DNA from: Opisthocomus hoazin
Lineage: Eukaryota > Chordata > Aves > Opisthocomiformes > Opisthocomidae
Assembly: GCF_030867145.1 (NCBI RefSeq)
Contig: NC_134428.1
Span: forward strand, 7,378,001 to 7,442,000
DNA length: 64,000 nucleotides
Direction: 5' to 3'
Of the stretch, positions 41,059 to 55,054 are shown piece by piece. A program made the position numbers and the translations under genes. A model generated the notes under the pieces. It ran no database searches and was not told where the DNA came from. It was given only the letters and a program-made list of their open reading frames with translations. Positions within the stretch are counted from its first letter, which is position 1, and each line of letters begins with the position of its first letter.

Positions 41059-44000
41059 TGGGCCAAGTTAATCAGACTCGGGGACAGCACATTGCCCATT
41101 CAGGAGCAGCTGGTGCCACTGGCTTGCTCTGCCAGCGCTAAAGCATGGTGTGGCTTCGGCTGCCTCCGGGCTGGGTGTCACAGCGAGTCACAGATGTGAC
41201 CGTAGTGCTGAGCATGCCGCCTCCAACCTGCTCCAGTCCCTCCTCACATCTATTTACTGCATCATGGCTTCTCTGAAGGTCAGCCATCCCAGCTCCAGAG
41301 CACTCAGATTTTGTGACTAGGATTTGGCATTTAAATTGCTTGTATTTTATTTTCAAGACAAGATTTTTGCTTTTTCTTCTTGAGTATTAGTTGTTTAAAA
41401 ATGTCAATTTCCAAGCAAAAAATTTTATTTTTTTTCCTCTCTCTGTCTCTGTATACACACACAGAGAACTATTTTTCTCTGTACTCTTTTCTTATACTGA
41501 GGATAGGCATACAGGTTGGAGTTATTGGTTCATTCGTTCAGCCAATTTTGCAGAACTGTCCTTGGCATTCAGGGACAAATAATTCTTTCCAATCAGCAAA
41601 AAGGAAACAAAAGAGATAATCCAATACTGCATTAGATTTGCAAGCAATTCAAGGTCTTATCAAGACTAAAGATCTCTTCTCAAAGAGGTGTAGAGGTTTC
41701 TGAAAGAAATATATAGAACATTACAAACTTGAAGCAATAGTTGTAACAGTGGAGACAGAGCAGAGGAAGGATATGATTACATTTCAGATTCTGATGACCT
41801 TGATGCTGTAATTATGAGGAAACAGTTCGTTATTGTTGTGTCTTCAAAAAGACAATAATTGCCTCTACATTTCTTGATTGCCAGGAAAAGGGATTTGGAT
41901 ACTCATTTACCAATTACTTGGAAACACCTAATGCCAAGGTTAGTTGCAAATTCTGAGTTCAATTTGCTGAAAGAAAAGCTACCAGCCTTAGGCCAAGATA
42001 GTCTTACAAAAAAAATTAAGACATAGTTGCAATTTCCTATCTACCAACAGATGTAATCTTATATTTTTTTCTGCATAATAAACAATTTCCCTCAATTAAG
42101 AGTGAAATACGTCAGTGAGTTAACGTGTAAGGCGGGAAGGAATTGCTTAGGAAAAGATAAAGGGACAAGGCCTGAAAGTGCCAACCATCCTTTCTTCCTG
42201 TTGGTTTTAGTGCTCAGCATTCCACAAGGTTTGACTGGGGCCAGATTAATCATTTGCATTTAAATGTCTGCATTATTTCACTCCAGTTAAGAGATGTTGT
42301 GCTTTAGCATGAACGGAAGCCTGAATAGAATTGCATCGTGTAGAGTGAGAGCACAAAAAGTAGTCTAAAAACCAATCAGATACCAAAACTAAATACTTTC
42401 TCCTACCTGCTAATATCTACAGAATTTTCTTTGAACTTCTAAATATAGAAAAGATCAATTTAAAGACAACATAAACAGAGGTGGCAGTCAGTGTCTGCTA
42501 TGAATCTGTTAGAGTAGTTGTACGTCACTTGGACAAAACTCATATTAATCTCAAATTCTGTGTAAAAAAGAGAAGTAGGCGTTGAGGTAGCTTTCATCGC
42601 TGGCTTGTGCTGGTGGCCAGCGTAAGGTCTGTGTATGAGGAATTTCTAAAGGCAGGTTTAGGTGGAACTGGACCCTACTGGCAACATGAGCTGGCCAGAC
42701 ATGAATTGACTCTGGTCAAGAAGCCATGTACTCTGCGAGCCATTGTCTACTACAGCAAGCGCTCCCTGCCGCACCCACATGCTTCTTCCCTTTTTGATAC
42801 TTTTTAAAGAAAACATTGAGCCTTTTAATTTTTTTTTTTAAGACAATACCCTTAAAATGAAACAAAACAGAGCACCAGGTGGGAGATTCTACCTCCCCTT
42901 GTATGACTTCCTGTAGTTTCAATTGCCTTAAGGAGTGAATCTTGCTCTTTTTCATATATTCACTGACATGGTATAAACCAGCAATAACCCTGCTTTGCAA
43001 AAGCCTTAACCTGCATAGCAAGAATTGTACCTTGTAAAGCTAGATGCATCTGTTTCCAGGAAAAATAGGTAAAACTGCCAAATGGGTTTATAAAGGTTCA
43101 CTTCCTTTTCCTACACCTCTCACTTTATAACTCTAAAGACCTATATGGAAAGGCCTTCCACAGAGCTGCGTATTTGAAACACTGAAATATATGTATATGA
43201 AACTTTCTGATTATTTGAATCATACAGTAGAATGCTTTTGCTAAAAAAGTGAAATACCAGAATAAAATAATTCTTTAGACACAGATTTTGAGTTAGATGC
43301 ACATTTGCAGCATTTTAAGGTTTTCAGAGTTCCTTTGATTCCAACAGCCTGACTCAAACACTTCATGTTAGCCATGTGTCTGAAGTACTTTGTTAAATGT
43401 AGACCTAAACAAGAATTCTTTGGCTAAGAAAGACTCATCCAGTCTTCCATTTATGAAATAAAAGAGGTCTTACCTCAGCCCTTGCTCTTCTGAGAGACAG
43501 AAAATTCCTGTTTCTGCTTCTAAAAAGACTGGTGTCAGAGAAGTTTCCAAAGAAGTGATGAGCTGTAACAAAACATACTCCTTGTGAGGTGAAGTTCATA
43601 GTCAAGAGAAAACAGAGTTTCCAGGTCTCCTGTATTAAGCTTTTCAGGTAAAAACAAATCTTCTAGTACCAAAACCAAGATTCAGACACTGGTCCTGCAA
43701 ACAAATATGAAAATAAGGGTGGTTTCACATGTCAGTATTCAACTCTACAAAGTTGCTAGACTTTGCAAGCCCTTGCCAGACGTAACGTTTAAAAATTTCC
43801 ATCCCTTTAAGGACCAATTATTTTTAAAAAATTTGCTGAATATTAGAAATAATAAGGACTTTGCTTTATGTAAGGAGAAGGCTTAAATTGATTTAAAAGA
43901 CATAAGAATACTTTTATCTATGGATTCAAAACCAAGTTCATCAGACTAAATGGAAATTTATCTTTTGTTCAGGCTCTGGATCAGGCTTGATTGCCGGTTT

Positions 44001-47000
44001 GATAGCAGAGGAAGTGTTTTTACTGAGAGAAACTTACTGCAAACAGCCACAGTTTTAAAAAGAAAGAATTACAGTTCTCTGCAATGAGCAAGAACGCTCA
44101 AAACGGTGCAGTAAAATTGTAATTCTGAGCAGATTTGCACTGGCATTCATTCCTCTCATTTGGAGATGCTTGGATGGGCTTACAGATACCATCGCTGCCA
44201 TATAAAACCCAGTTTTAATCCCAGGAATCCCAGAGGTTTATCAGATAATGCAGTACTAAACTATATCTTATAATAAGCAAGTCTGGAGTTAAAAAACCCA
44301 GCTTTTGCATCCAGCTGGTGGTCTCAGACATTTCTCTGGTCCTCTTGTGTCCATCCAGGATCATGCCTAGGCTTTTGGTGAGCTCTTTGCTTCTTCCGCT
44401 GATTCTGGAGTTCCTACTACCTTCAGCCGTGTTACTTGTTTTCACCAAACCCCGAGTTTGGCAGTTACATTCTACCACAAAATCCCATTCAGCTCTTCAT
44501 AAAAGGGATAAGTAATACAAGCTCTGCTGAAGACCTGATTTTTGGCTTTTTTTTTTGTCAGCTGGTTGTAACTGTAGGCAACTCAGTGAGGCCATGTGCC
44601 TCAAGGGCTTCCAAAACCTTTGCCTCCCCTGGGCAAGGAGATACAGTTTGTCTTAACTGTTCCAGATAGTTACTAGAGATGAGTATTGCTTAGCTATATT
44701 GCATTGATGGTCATTCTCAGAGCAGGGAAGCAGTAATTAATTGATCCCATCTGTATCTACAGACACAGGGCAGAGGGTGATTTATAGTGACCATTGCTAC
44801 AAAGCAGCAGAGGGCACATGATTAACAAGTCAGCCCTGATGGGCTATAGTGGTGTGGAGAGACAGGCAGAACTGAGAAGGCTTTCCATAAGAATGTTAAT
44901 ATACAAGTGAAGCTATTGCAATGAACATACTATAGCTTGAAGTTTGAATACAGAACGTACACGTAACCTTGCTATGCTGTTCAACTGTAAGAATTATTTC
45001 ATGATAAAATTCGTCCAAATACAGAGACATTGAAAATAGTATCTGAAACTACTATTGCGTAACTTTCAGTTAGAAGGTCACATCACCTCAGAAAAGTAAA
45101 GCACGTTCTATCAAGGTTTACTGCTCAAAATCGAACCAGAGATTCTCTGTCAGTGACCTATGTTAGGAAGCACAGAGTGCAAGGTATTACAGTGCACATA
45201 CTGAAGTTGTCTTTCATTATTATTTTTGGAGTACCTATTATTCTGATAGGTTATTACAATTACATATTTGTGAAAGCACAATATAACTTCTTCTGACTGT
45301 TACAAAGCTGCCAATATTTACTGTAAGTAAGGATCTTCTAGAGGTCAAAGACTGTTCAAAACTTACTCTCATAACTGTCACCATACACGGTCAGAGTTAT
45401 GATCCATATTGTGTAACATTTTTATTCTGAATCATTTGGGTGATGTAAGGGACTTTAATAGGATTTGCATTAGAGTCCTCCAAATTAGTATTTTTGGAAG
45501 TTGTCTTCTTGACGTTGGGAAGCCCACCAGAGAGCCAAGTTCTTCCAATTCGCTTACTTAATCACAAAACAAGATCTGTGGACAGTTTCTTCTTTCTGTA
45601 AGGCAATTTCTGCAGTATTGAATTACATAGTTTTGATGCATTTCATTGTTTGTTTCCATAGATGTGACTCATTGTATCACAAAAGAAGCATTTGAAGGAC
45701 AAATGCAGAACTGTTCTCGTTAGTGGTGGCAGTTTTTCCCAGTTTTCCTGGGGTTAGTACTTGAGTACAGTCACTGATCCTAGACTGATTGATGAATTTC
45801 TCCTCGTGAAGATTGGACATCTGTTCATCAGATTTTAAATTGGTCTTTCTGAATATTCTATACATTTTGAATAGAAGTCTAACCAATTCTGTAAGTGGAT
45901 TCACTTGATCACAAATCTGCTAAGAAGAGCCGGGTGAAAATTTGATACTTAAAAACAAGTCACCTTTGTGAAGGCCAGCACTCTTTTCTTTTACAAAGGC
46001 AAATGTAGCTCATGCTAATATTTACCACTATTTTGCAGTCCCAGTACAAAACAGGTGACTGTAGTATTTCAGTGAAGGCCTATCTATAATTAACATAACT
46101 TGCAAGTCATCTATTCCTACTATGCTATAGTAACAGCTGTCAGATTGAGCAGCACTTTGTAAATCACCTTCTGTTTAACGTGCAAGTGTTAGAGTTATTT
46201 ATAACTATACCATATAAACATCACAAAGGATGTTTGGTGATTCACAGATGATAACAAAGAACATACTGTGGGACAGACATAGGAGAGAAAGCAGCATGTT
46301 TTTTCAGACAGAGCCATTTGGAGTTCTTCACACTGTTCCTGAGCAGTCCCCAAGGGCATCAGCGTTGCCACAGGATTGGACTTCTACTCGCTTTGCTTGA
46401 AAACTCAGCTCTGCTGAAGCCTGCAAGAACTTTGCTCTTGTTTTTCTAAGAGCCAAACTTTCACTGATGGCTTTGTGTGACAATTAATGTTATACCAGCA
46501 TAGAACAACCAAGTGAAAATGTGCATGTGGCAGGTTTGCATCGAGTGCAGCGATTCCCCAGGTTCTATCTACCTTGACCATCAGGTACTGCTCATACGTA
46601 TGACTAAGTGACATGTATGCTCTTTTGCTAAATAGGTTGTAGATGACAGCAAAAATGTGACCCAGGGACTCCACCAGCCTGGGGGAAAGAAGGCAGGTTG
46701 AAACCTGTTCCGGCAAACTTGCCTAGAACTGCGCAAAGCAAGCGTATTTCTAATTTGAGAACTGTGATCTCTTAAAATCAGTATTTTCACAAGGTTAGCA
46801 AAAATTTAAATAAAAATTTTAAGTCTGTCAGAATATGCTAGGAAATGAAGCCGTGTGCTATTTAAAACTTCATAAAGCCCAGCTTGCAAACAGATTGGCT
46901 CCTCCTTTCAGCTGTTTGACAAAAGTACCTGCTGTGAGGACCCTGACACCACTACATGGAGAGCTAACCTTGGAGTTCACTGTTAAATGTGTAAGATAAT

Positions 47001-49574
47001 TCAGGACGGATCACAGGTGTTTGCACAGACTTTCAATACTTGTGTGCCACTGACTCCATGGTTATATGTTGCTGATTTCTGGGGAAAGGGATTTACAAAT
47101 ACATTAATTTTTCATGTCAAGGCCTTCAGTTATGGTGTTGGCCATTGTTCTTGTGCCTGGTGACCTTAAACCTCTCGCCTGGCTGTGATTTGTTCGTTGT
47201 GGTTTCTGGTTAATGATCAACATATGCAGCTAAAATGTAAGAATCTAAAAGACAATGATAAATATAAAATGATTTTTATCTATATTTAATTGATTGCTAG
47301 AGATTCAAGCTCTGACGGAGGAGGAAAAGCTTTCTTCCTGGTTACAGGGGACTCTCTTCTGCTCTTTGCGATATTTGATCGATTGCCTCACTCAGTTATG
47401 ACTGAATCTGCCAGAACTGGTAAAGATTAGAATTGTCTGGAAGTTTATTCTACAACTTTGGGAAAGTGCTGGATTAAATAGACCTGCAGATGAAAAATTT
47501 TGTGATGCAGCTTTTTGGGGAAAAAAAGCATTTGGACTGATCTTCCCATACAGTAACAGTAAACATACACCTACTTGAGACCCACAGCTACCAGCTCAGA
47601 GCAGATGAGTAACTCGGCATCCTAAATCACCACATTTGTAATCTTTCTACCAAAGCTGCAATAAAACATAGCATCTAGTACCAGATACGGATGTATTGCT
47701 TTTTCAAATACCAAAGCTTTTCTAGTGACAACTAAACTTACAGCGCCTGGTCAGTTCACGTAGTGCAATGAATAATTATTACAGAAATGAGCAATTTTTG
47801 CTTATTGGTCAATTTTATACAATTGATTGTAGAGAGGAGCATCATTCTAGTCTCAAGGCTCCTAGTCATACTTCAGTCTTGTATAGCTTACATACTTGAG
47901 AATGTATAAAGTAGGTCCACACAGAGAGATTAAGGTAGTACAGCGAATAAGAAAGCAACAGAAAGGAGATTTTTTTTTTCTTTAAATTATGGGTTAAAAA
48001 TTAATTCTTATTAGTTGTTTCCGACCAATAGCACATTAGTGTTTGCGCTACTTTAAAATCAGTAGGGATATAAAATTCTGTCACTTACAAGCATTAGAAA
48101 CAATTGTTGGAAGCATTCCCTAGCCACTGAGTGAATTTAATTCTCTGTGGTTGACAGTGGTAGTTTTGACTGTAATTACTGGGGTGGCATTGTGAATGAT
48201 TTCAAGGGCAAAAAAAATACTTAAGCCAAAATTTACAGATGGAAAACAAACTTAGAAATAGTATCAGACCTACAATTCACTAATGGCCATTAAAACGTTC
48301 TTTATGATTGTCGTGTAGTAGAAAAGCTACAGCTGCATCTATATCTTTTTACTTTCTTTTCAACTTTAGATTTTTTCTTCATTTTACTCATGTTTTATAG
48401 CAACTCTCAGAGAAATTATATTACAACAAATTTGTGTTTTCAAAGCACCTCTAAAACCTCATAGCTTTACCTGGTAGCTAATGCAAATCTAATCATCTCA
48501 TCTAGCATAAGTTTTCATTGCTTGTTGAAATAATAGCTGCTAGTTTTTCTTGGCCAACATAACTACTGTCTGAAAATTGCAAGCTCCAAAACCACCTATA
48601 AAATAAGCAAACAAAAAATCCCACAGGCGTTACAAAGGCAGAAACAGTCAATCAGATCCTGACAAAACAGACCATCTAAATGTTCTGTTTATTTAAATTC
48701 TTCACACACTTTCTTTGAAATGAAGAGACTGTGTCCACATATCCTTCACAGTTCATTAATCTTACTGGGATGCAATGGCATATTAATCAAAACTATTGAA
48801 AGGAATGCTGTCTACAGCTGACTGTAATGTATAGAAGATGCCTCGTTGCTTTTCTTTGGAGAAGCATGTTTATCCAGCAGAGTATCCTTAAGAATTTAAT
48901 TCCAAACATAGGTATCCCCCAGCATTTGCCTAAATAAAAATGCAAAGGATCTTTTGTCAAGAATTCCTTTGTTTTACTTAAAGTAACTTCATTGTTGAGG
49001 AAAAAAATGAAAAAATCTGGAAAATTCTGTTACACCTCTATAAATTTCACCCAGGAGTTATTAACTTCAGTGAGATGGGGAAAAAGATGTGAGATGGAAA
49101 CATCTGCTGATTTTCTGTATTTATTTGGTTTAAAAACTCTCGCTTTCTTGTCTCCTTTCCTCCCCATTTGGAGCATACATTCACTTTGCTGAAGCACACA
49201 TATTTTATAGGAGACCTAACTATTGGTGTTGAGCAAGTCCTGGTATCAGGCATTCCTCGAACTGTGCTTTTCTGTGTGCTACCAGCACAATTAACATGCT
49301 TATGTTAATAAGGCATTTTCAGTGTCTTAAAGAAATCCAAACAACCAATACAAGAAACCTTATAATTTTCTAGACTTTTCAGAATTAAGTATAGGTGTAA
49401 AATTCAGAATCCACTGGGATATAAGGATTATACTTTGGCACAGGACTTGCAGTACTAAACTCCTAAAGTAAAAACAAATATAAGATAACAAAATACCCTA
49501 CCAGAGATGAACTGTAATGATAGCTGCTTCTCAGACTCTGAATTCCCATGAACTGCTATAGACTGAAAAAACCA

Positions 49575-49588
49575 GGACGGACGGACGG
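49575..49588. repeat. Short GGAC tetranucleotide repeat
   Basis: Three GGAC units plus GG lie in a short GC-rich patch inside AT-rich intron, about 40 bases before the inverted E-box pair. It is too short to call anything but a simple repeat. Confidence 0.6.
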
Positions 49589-49623
49589 CCCACCCCCACA
49601 GGAACCACACTCCCCACCCTAAT

Positions 49624-49642
49624 CCACCTGACAGGCAGGTGG
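49624..49642. promoter_or_regulatory. Inverted pair of CACCTG/CAGGTG E-boxes
   Basis: CCACCTG and CAGGTGG form a perfect 7-bp inverted repeat around a 5-base spacer. Each arm is an E2-box of the kind bound by ZEB, Snail and class I bHLH factors. Function is inferred only. Confidence 0.35.
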
Positions 49643-52299
49643 GACCAGGGCTTTAAATTAGACTCAGCTGATCCTCCTTGAATGGGAGGACTATGAAATC
49701 TGCAGGCATTAATTACATCAAAATAGCATGAGGCTTCCTCTCATTGTATTGATGTTTGGAGATCCTGGGAGTGAGCAGATTGACAAAACTAAGGGGTAGC
49801 GGGAGAAGAAATCGGTATGAGTTAAAATGTATTTATAAGAGTTATATGAAAACAAATTTGCAGAGAAGAAGTAAGGTAATATACCAGCTGTTTGGGCTGT
49901 TTTATCCGACCTTTAGAGTCTTTATTCAAGGAACATTGTGCCCTCAGCATGGACTCCACACCCCGTTCTGAGTAACGGGAAGATTTGGAAACTGAGAAGT
50001 AACAGAATCTCTTACACGTTTGCTGCTATGCTGGTTTGCCTCTTTAGCATAATAATAGGTGTATATATCTTATCCCTTGTAGATTTTTTAAGTACTAGGG
50101 AATGCTGTTAAGCAAATGCAGTAAAACAATGTAAAGCAGGAGTACGAGGAATGTGGACAAGATCGGCTCCTGTTTTAGTCATATGAATCACTGTTTTCTT
50201 ATTACTGAATTGTTAAGCTACAGTTTGGCGTTAAATCTGTAGTTTGGTAAAGAAAGGTGTTTGTTTTACATGCAGGACATAAGAAGGGATGGGGTCAAGT
50301 AACCCATTCCTTGCCTAGCATGGGTCTTTGAGAAAGAACCAGGAGCACTTACAGCCCTGGCACAGCTCTGCTGCTTCTCACCCCTGCGCTCAGAACGTTA
50401 TTCTTTCTCCACTGTTCTGTAAGATGAAGCAGATAGGAGAGTTGTCTAGGCACTAAGGAAGTACGTGCTGTACCCTTTCTAGGTGAATGCAAGAAAGTGT
50501 CCCTGTATGAGCTGTGTCCCCTAAGCTGCAGTTGAAGCTACAGGGTTTCTGCATCCCCAGCTAAACGCTGCGTACGTGGGCCCTCATCTGTGGGCTGCTG
50601 CAGTCACTGGGAGTCAGGGCAGTGACTACAGTTGGCTTTGAATCCACCCCTGGAGAGGAGTTGAGGCTCCACTCGTCTGCATAAAGAACGCTGAAAAACC
50701 TGACGAGCAAAACAACTGCTTTGAAATACTTCTTCATTAAATTCTCGAAGAAGGGGCTCTGGTTATCAAACACTGTGTGGCGTAAGGCACGAACAAGACC
50801 ATGTTTTCCAGCTCGTGAATCATCTGATGAGTCTTAGCCTTTCAGCTACTGGGAAATAATCAACCGATTCCCCTATCAACAAAAACGTTGCTAAATATCA
50901 AATATTACATAAAAGTCACATTTCATTTAGGCACATTGAATGAAGACCTTTATGTGTTACTGCACGAGTCCTTTGTTTTCCTCTGTTGTTATATTGCTTT
51001 ACTGTACGTTTTCCTGTTTACGTGACAATGCACTTGTAAAACAGGAGAGATTTTGGCCAACTATTACATATAGATTTACATCATGCTGAATATTTTTTTA
51101 AAAAATTATGTTTCAGCAAGATGAATTTTTAATATGCCTAAGCACTGGATTCTCTCATATAACATCAGTTTCTTTCATTCATCACCTCTACGGTGTTCTG
51201 CCTTTCAGCCCTGCAGTTCATTAGTAGTTACTAATTTTATCTACTAGTAAAACTTACCCTTAGGTCCTTTGTACAAAAAATGTCTTGGGGTAATAATAAA
51301 AAATAATCTGATTCCCTTACCAGAAATGTAAAATGTTGATGTTGTTCTACTGTTGCCCACAAAAAATGGAAAAAAATGATCAGTCATTTAATGGAAACAA
51401 ATATTCAAAAGAGAGAAGTGCTACATTACCCTGAGGATTTGATTCTTGTCAAACTCCATTTGCCAAATGAAAATGTTTTAAAGTGAAATGACTGAGGAAG
51501 TCTTCCTAACATGTAAGAAGTGAAGTTTTATTGTTTCCCTTTCACGATCCAAGAAAACAGTTTTATTGGTTTTAAGTCAGTCCCTTTGCTTTCAAGCATT
51601 GGGCAAATCAAATGCAGCCACGTGAAACCCCACACTCATTCTGAAACAAACATCATTACAGAGGGCTGGAGATAATAAATGCAAAACAAGAATATTTAGG
51701 AATTATGACACCAGAAACTACTTGCCAGAGGTAAAATGGTCTGCCACAGACAAGGGAGATTTAAACATGAGTTTAAATTATTCACAGAGGCATCCCTGGA
51801 CTCTGGTTCTGATTCTCCTTTGTGTTGTCTGAAGATGAACACTTGGTTGTGTTGGTCTCAACTCATCCTTATGCCACCAGATTTTTTTATTGTATCCGTA
51901 CTGGCATTCTGGCTTTTCTTCTATTTATCTAAGCAAAAAGTTTAGAAAAGTTAAATAAGGAATCTCTTAATTTGTAAATTGGAACTATAAAAATATTCTT
52001 TCCACCCACAAAGAATCTACTAGATCTACTCCTCAGCATCTGTTGGCCAAGGTATCTTTTCAGCTAGTAGAAAGAATACCAACAGAAGAAGGAGCTGCTC
52101 TTCCTCACAAACAGGCTAACGCTTCAGAAAGTGAAAGCTGTTAAGAAAGAGCACACAAGTCAGACATTTCAGATCTTAGTCAGTATTGATCTTCTTGGGC
52201 TTTTTTATTTGAGGTGAAAAATGTTTTAGAAAATAAAACAATGATAAAAAGCTTGCCTGGATAGCTATTCAGGAAACTTTTCATCAGTGCTTGCTTTTG

Positions 52300-52810
52300 G
52301 GTGGCTCTTACATGGAACAGCCAAAGCAGGGAGTCGCCCTAGGCAGCAGACAGGGATAGTAAACCAGCCATTGCTCTCCTACCAGCGCTCTGAAACACAG
52401 ACCAGGTCTGCTAGTAGCGATATGCTAAAGATTTTACAAACTGATGAAGGAAGTCATAACTGCCCACCTTACAGGATGCCTTTCCCTTCCAACGGAGAGG
52501 ATTAAGGACATGAGAAGGAGGCATGAGTCAGAGTTTGAAAGGAAATCTCATGCTGCAGATGCTGGAGCTTCCATGGAGAGAGGCCACTCCGCAGCACTGG
52601 CTGGGCTCCGAGGGAGCAGCGGACACCTCCGGTGACTGCACCCTGCAAAGGGCAGTGCGCTCGTGAGAGACGGCAAGCTGGTTCTGGAAGCATAGTCCGA
52701 GTGTGCGGAGGAGACCAGGGCGCTGACGGGTAGCCGGGCTCACACGTCCACCTCTTCCAGAGACAGGACTGTGGGGTCTGAGTCAGAGCAGGGGCCGAAG
52801 GAGGAGACAT
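52300..52810. promoter_or_regulatory. CpG-dense GC-rich patch deep in intron 2
   Basis: The stretch is much richer in G+C than the surrounding intron. Its core (about 52560-52750) carries some 13 CpGs in ~190 bases, whereas neighbouring intron is almost free of CpG. It might be an internal promoter, an exon of a non-coding transcript, or a young GC-rich insertion. Open frames on both strands (up to ~100 residues) match no family I know, so I do not call a gene. Confidence 0.4.
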
Positions 52811-54784
52811 TGACAGCAGCCCAGTGCGGTTCCCAGAAGAGCGTGGGATGGGAGCCTCTTAAGGGCATCTGTTACCAGTTAGTGCTGTTCGATCAGCCTT
52901 CCAGCTCCCTGTGTGGTTCTGACAGCATGGAGTAGAAGCAGAAGTATTTCCTCCTGATGTTTCTTCCAGCACTGATTTCGTAGAGCTGGGCAGAGGGAAT
53001 GTGTCAGGGGATGGCTCTTCTGTTACCCACCACCCCGGTGCATGACTTGGCACGCTGTCCTTCAGGCTCCTGGGAAGGAACGAGGAGGATGCTGGAGATG
53101 TGCAATGTTTGATTTTTTATTTTTATTTTCGGTTCCATGTCATGATTCTGCATGTCTGATGGGAGCTCCAAGTGATCAGCCACAAAGTCTGGTTGACGAT
53201 CCCTTTAAAAGCAGTTTGCTGTGCTTCTGCAGAAAACCAGACTGTCCTTCAGGCAAAAGCAGCATATACAAAATACAATCTATTTGCTAAAAATGGGCCT
53301 TTCTCTCTTTGAAGCTGCCTGTAATTACATATCTAGGGAATAGCTTGATGTTTACATTTTCAAGTATATGGCTGGTTGTATTTAGTATAATATTTTTCAT
53401 CTTTTCCCTTTCTTGTTGCATTTTTTGTGGCATAAATTAAATTATATTATGTTGCAAAAAGAATGCTGACTGAGAGCAAGGCACAGCAGGCCTGAAACAA
53501 GAGGCCAGCAACCAGTAAGACACTTCTGGGTGGTGGCCGTCTCCCCTGAGCCTTCTGAAAGAGATGCTGGCTGGCTCCCTGTGACAGTTCCCACTGAGAA
53601 GAGTCTGGCTATTTCCCATGCTGTCTGACGCCCCGAGGGATCTGCTGACTCGCCTGACATCACTTCTTGGGGAGAAAAGCTGGCCAGCTGCCACAGCCTC
53701 TCCCCCCTGCAGCCAGACCAAATGTCTCTTGCTCAGTAAAGCTGGCTTTGGGCCCTTGGGTTAAATTCTTCTCTTGGATTTGGGAGCATAAATTCTGAAA
53801 GCCTGAGTTGGTTTCAAAGGAGGTATTCCAGATTTACACCAGTTTTCCTGTGATCAGAGGCCAACGTGAGGTCTAGAGTACATAAAACAAATCCAGGCTT
53901 TTGGTCTAAATTTATAAGGTTCCTTTATAAAGCCTTCAAACAAAATTTATCCTCTGGTTAAAAATATGTTTCAGTTGACTTCATCCTTGTCAGCCATTGA
54001 ACAACATCCTAAAAATCTTCTTCTGCCACTAACACAGCATTTACTATTTATATGTGCATATACATGTGAACAGTACCATGGAAATAATTTCAACTATAAA
54101 TTTACTGTCTTCACAAAATAATTGTGGCTTTATGATTTTTCTTGAATTCACTTATTGCTTTCACAAACATTCTCTAAAAATTTTAATAGAGTAATTTATA
54201 TTCTTTAGGTTGGTAGTTAATTCTCTTCACACCAATAGACTGTAAAGCAACTTTATGGCTGCAGATATGAGCTCCAAATAATGGCCTCCAGGAACTATGC
54301 ACTGACGTCAGTGGGATTTGTGGGTGTTTCTGTGGGCAAAATGTCACTCGGTGTTATTAATTTTTGGGCAGTATTTGTTTGCACATTTTGGTTTCCAGTA
54401 TCTTGGTCATTAGAATTAGAGAAGCTTCATTAAGTATTTTCACGTATTTCCTGGAAAAATTCCTGCCTATTGATCAGATGCTTTAATGAATGATTAGTAT
54501 ACATGCTATTTTGTGCTATAATGGACATCAGTTGTTTGGGACGGCATTTAGGAATCCTGGACATTTTTAAAGAGAGATGCTATTGGCATGTTAGTAGGTC
54601 TGTCTCTTATTGAGGTTGCTTAACAGTGCTTTGTAAGAGCATGTTTTCAGTTGCAAGCACCAAGAAACTTCAACCATGTGAGTTTTGTTTTCTGTGCTGT
54701 CTGCTTCAGGCTACTTATTTTTAGCTAGAGAAAGTTTCTGACAGAGCAGTTCAGCCTTTAAAAAACATTTAGTCTAGCTCAGCA
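52811..54784 (+). other. SHISA9: SHISA9 intron 2, between the CpG-dense patch and the purine tract
   Basis: Mixed-composition intron. It is moderately GC-rich to about 53100 and again at 53470-53720, then AT-rich. No exon, mobile element or RNA gene is recognised. Confidence 0.7.
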
Positions 54785-54911
54785 AATAGGTGGGAGAAGG
54801 GCATAGGAAGTGGGGATAGAGAAAAGGGGGAACCCGAGGGAAGGAAACTAATTCGGGAGAAAGTTACTGGGAAGGGGGAAGACAGCTCGGAGAAAGAGAG
54901 TGGGGGAAGGT
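54785..54911 (+). repeat. Purine-rich (GGGA/GAAG-type) tract
   Basis: About 125 bases are dominated by A and G on the + strand with no fixed unit (pieces such as GGGAGAAGGG, GAAAAGGGGGAA and GAAGGGGGAAGA). It lies about 145 bases before CR1 fragment 2. It is likely low-complexity sequence that can form triplex or quadruplex structures. Confidence 0.65.
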
Positions 54912-55054
54912 ATCATACCAACCAGTGGGGCCTGCAATAAAGTGAATGGCAGAGAGGAGTTTGGACTGGAGTCTTGAAAAGTGAGCTGACAGAGATAGAG
55001 CAGAACTGGATAAGGAAGCAGAAACTGAGGAAGAAAGTTTTTGGAGAGACAGGG

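Larger units (their letters stand above)
35936..52299 (+). other. SHISA9: SHISA9 intron 2, central part: no gene seen
   Basis: Sixteen kilobases of AT-rich intron with no exon, LINE or RNA gene that I can recognise. Small features: a two-copy 12-bp tandem repeat at 36032-36055, two adjacent hairpins at 37523-37566, a duplicated ATTACAGTATAT at 39569 and 39589, a GC-richer patch at about 40690-41200 ending in a GCAT microsatellite, and an inverted pair of E-boxes at 49624. ORFs of up to ~120 residues in the 40.2-41.4 kb patch overlap on both strands and show no known domain. Confidence 0.8.

Noticed and set aside
40200..41360. Cluster of ORFs of 60-118 residues on both strands in a GC-richer patch
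   Set aside because: The frames overlap each other on both strands, with no known domain, no splice-consistent structure and no codon signal that favours one frame.
52502..52810. 102-residue minus-strand open frame in the CpG-dense patch
   Set aside because: It resembles no known protein, and GC-rich DNA lacks stop codons by composition. Kept only as a CpG patch.
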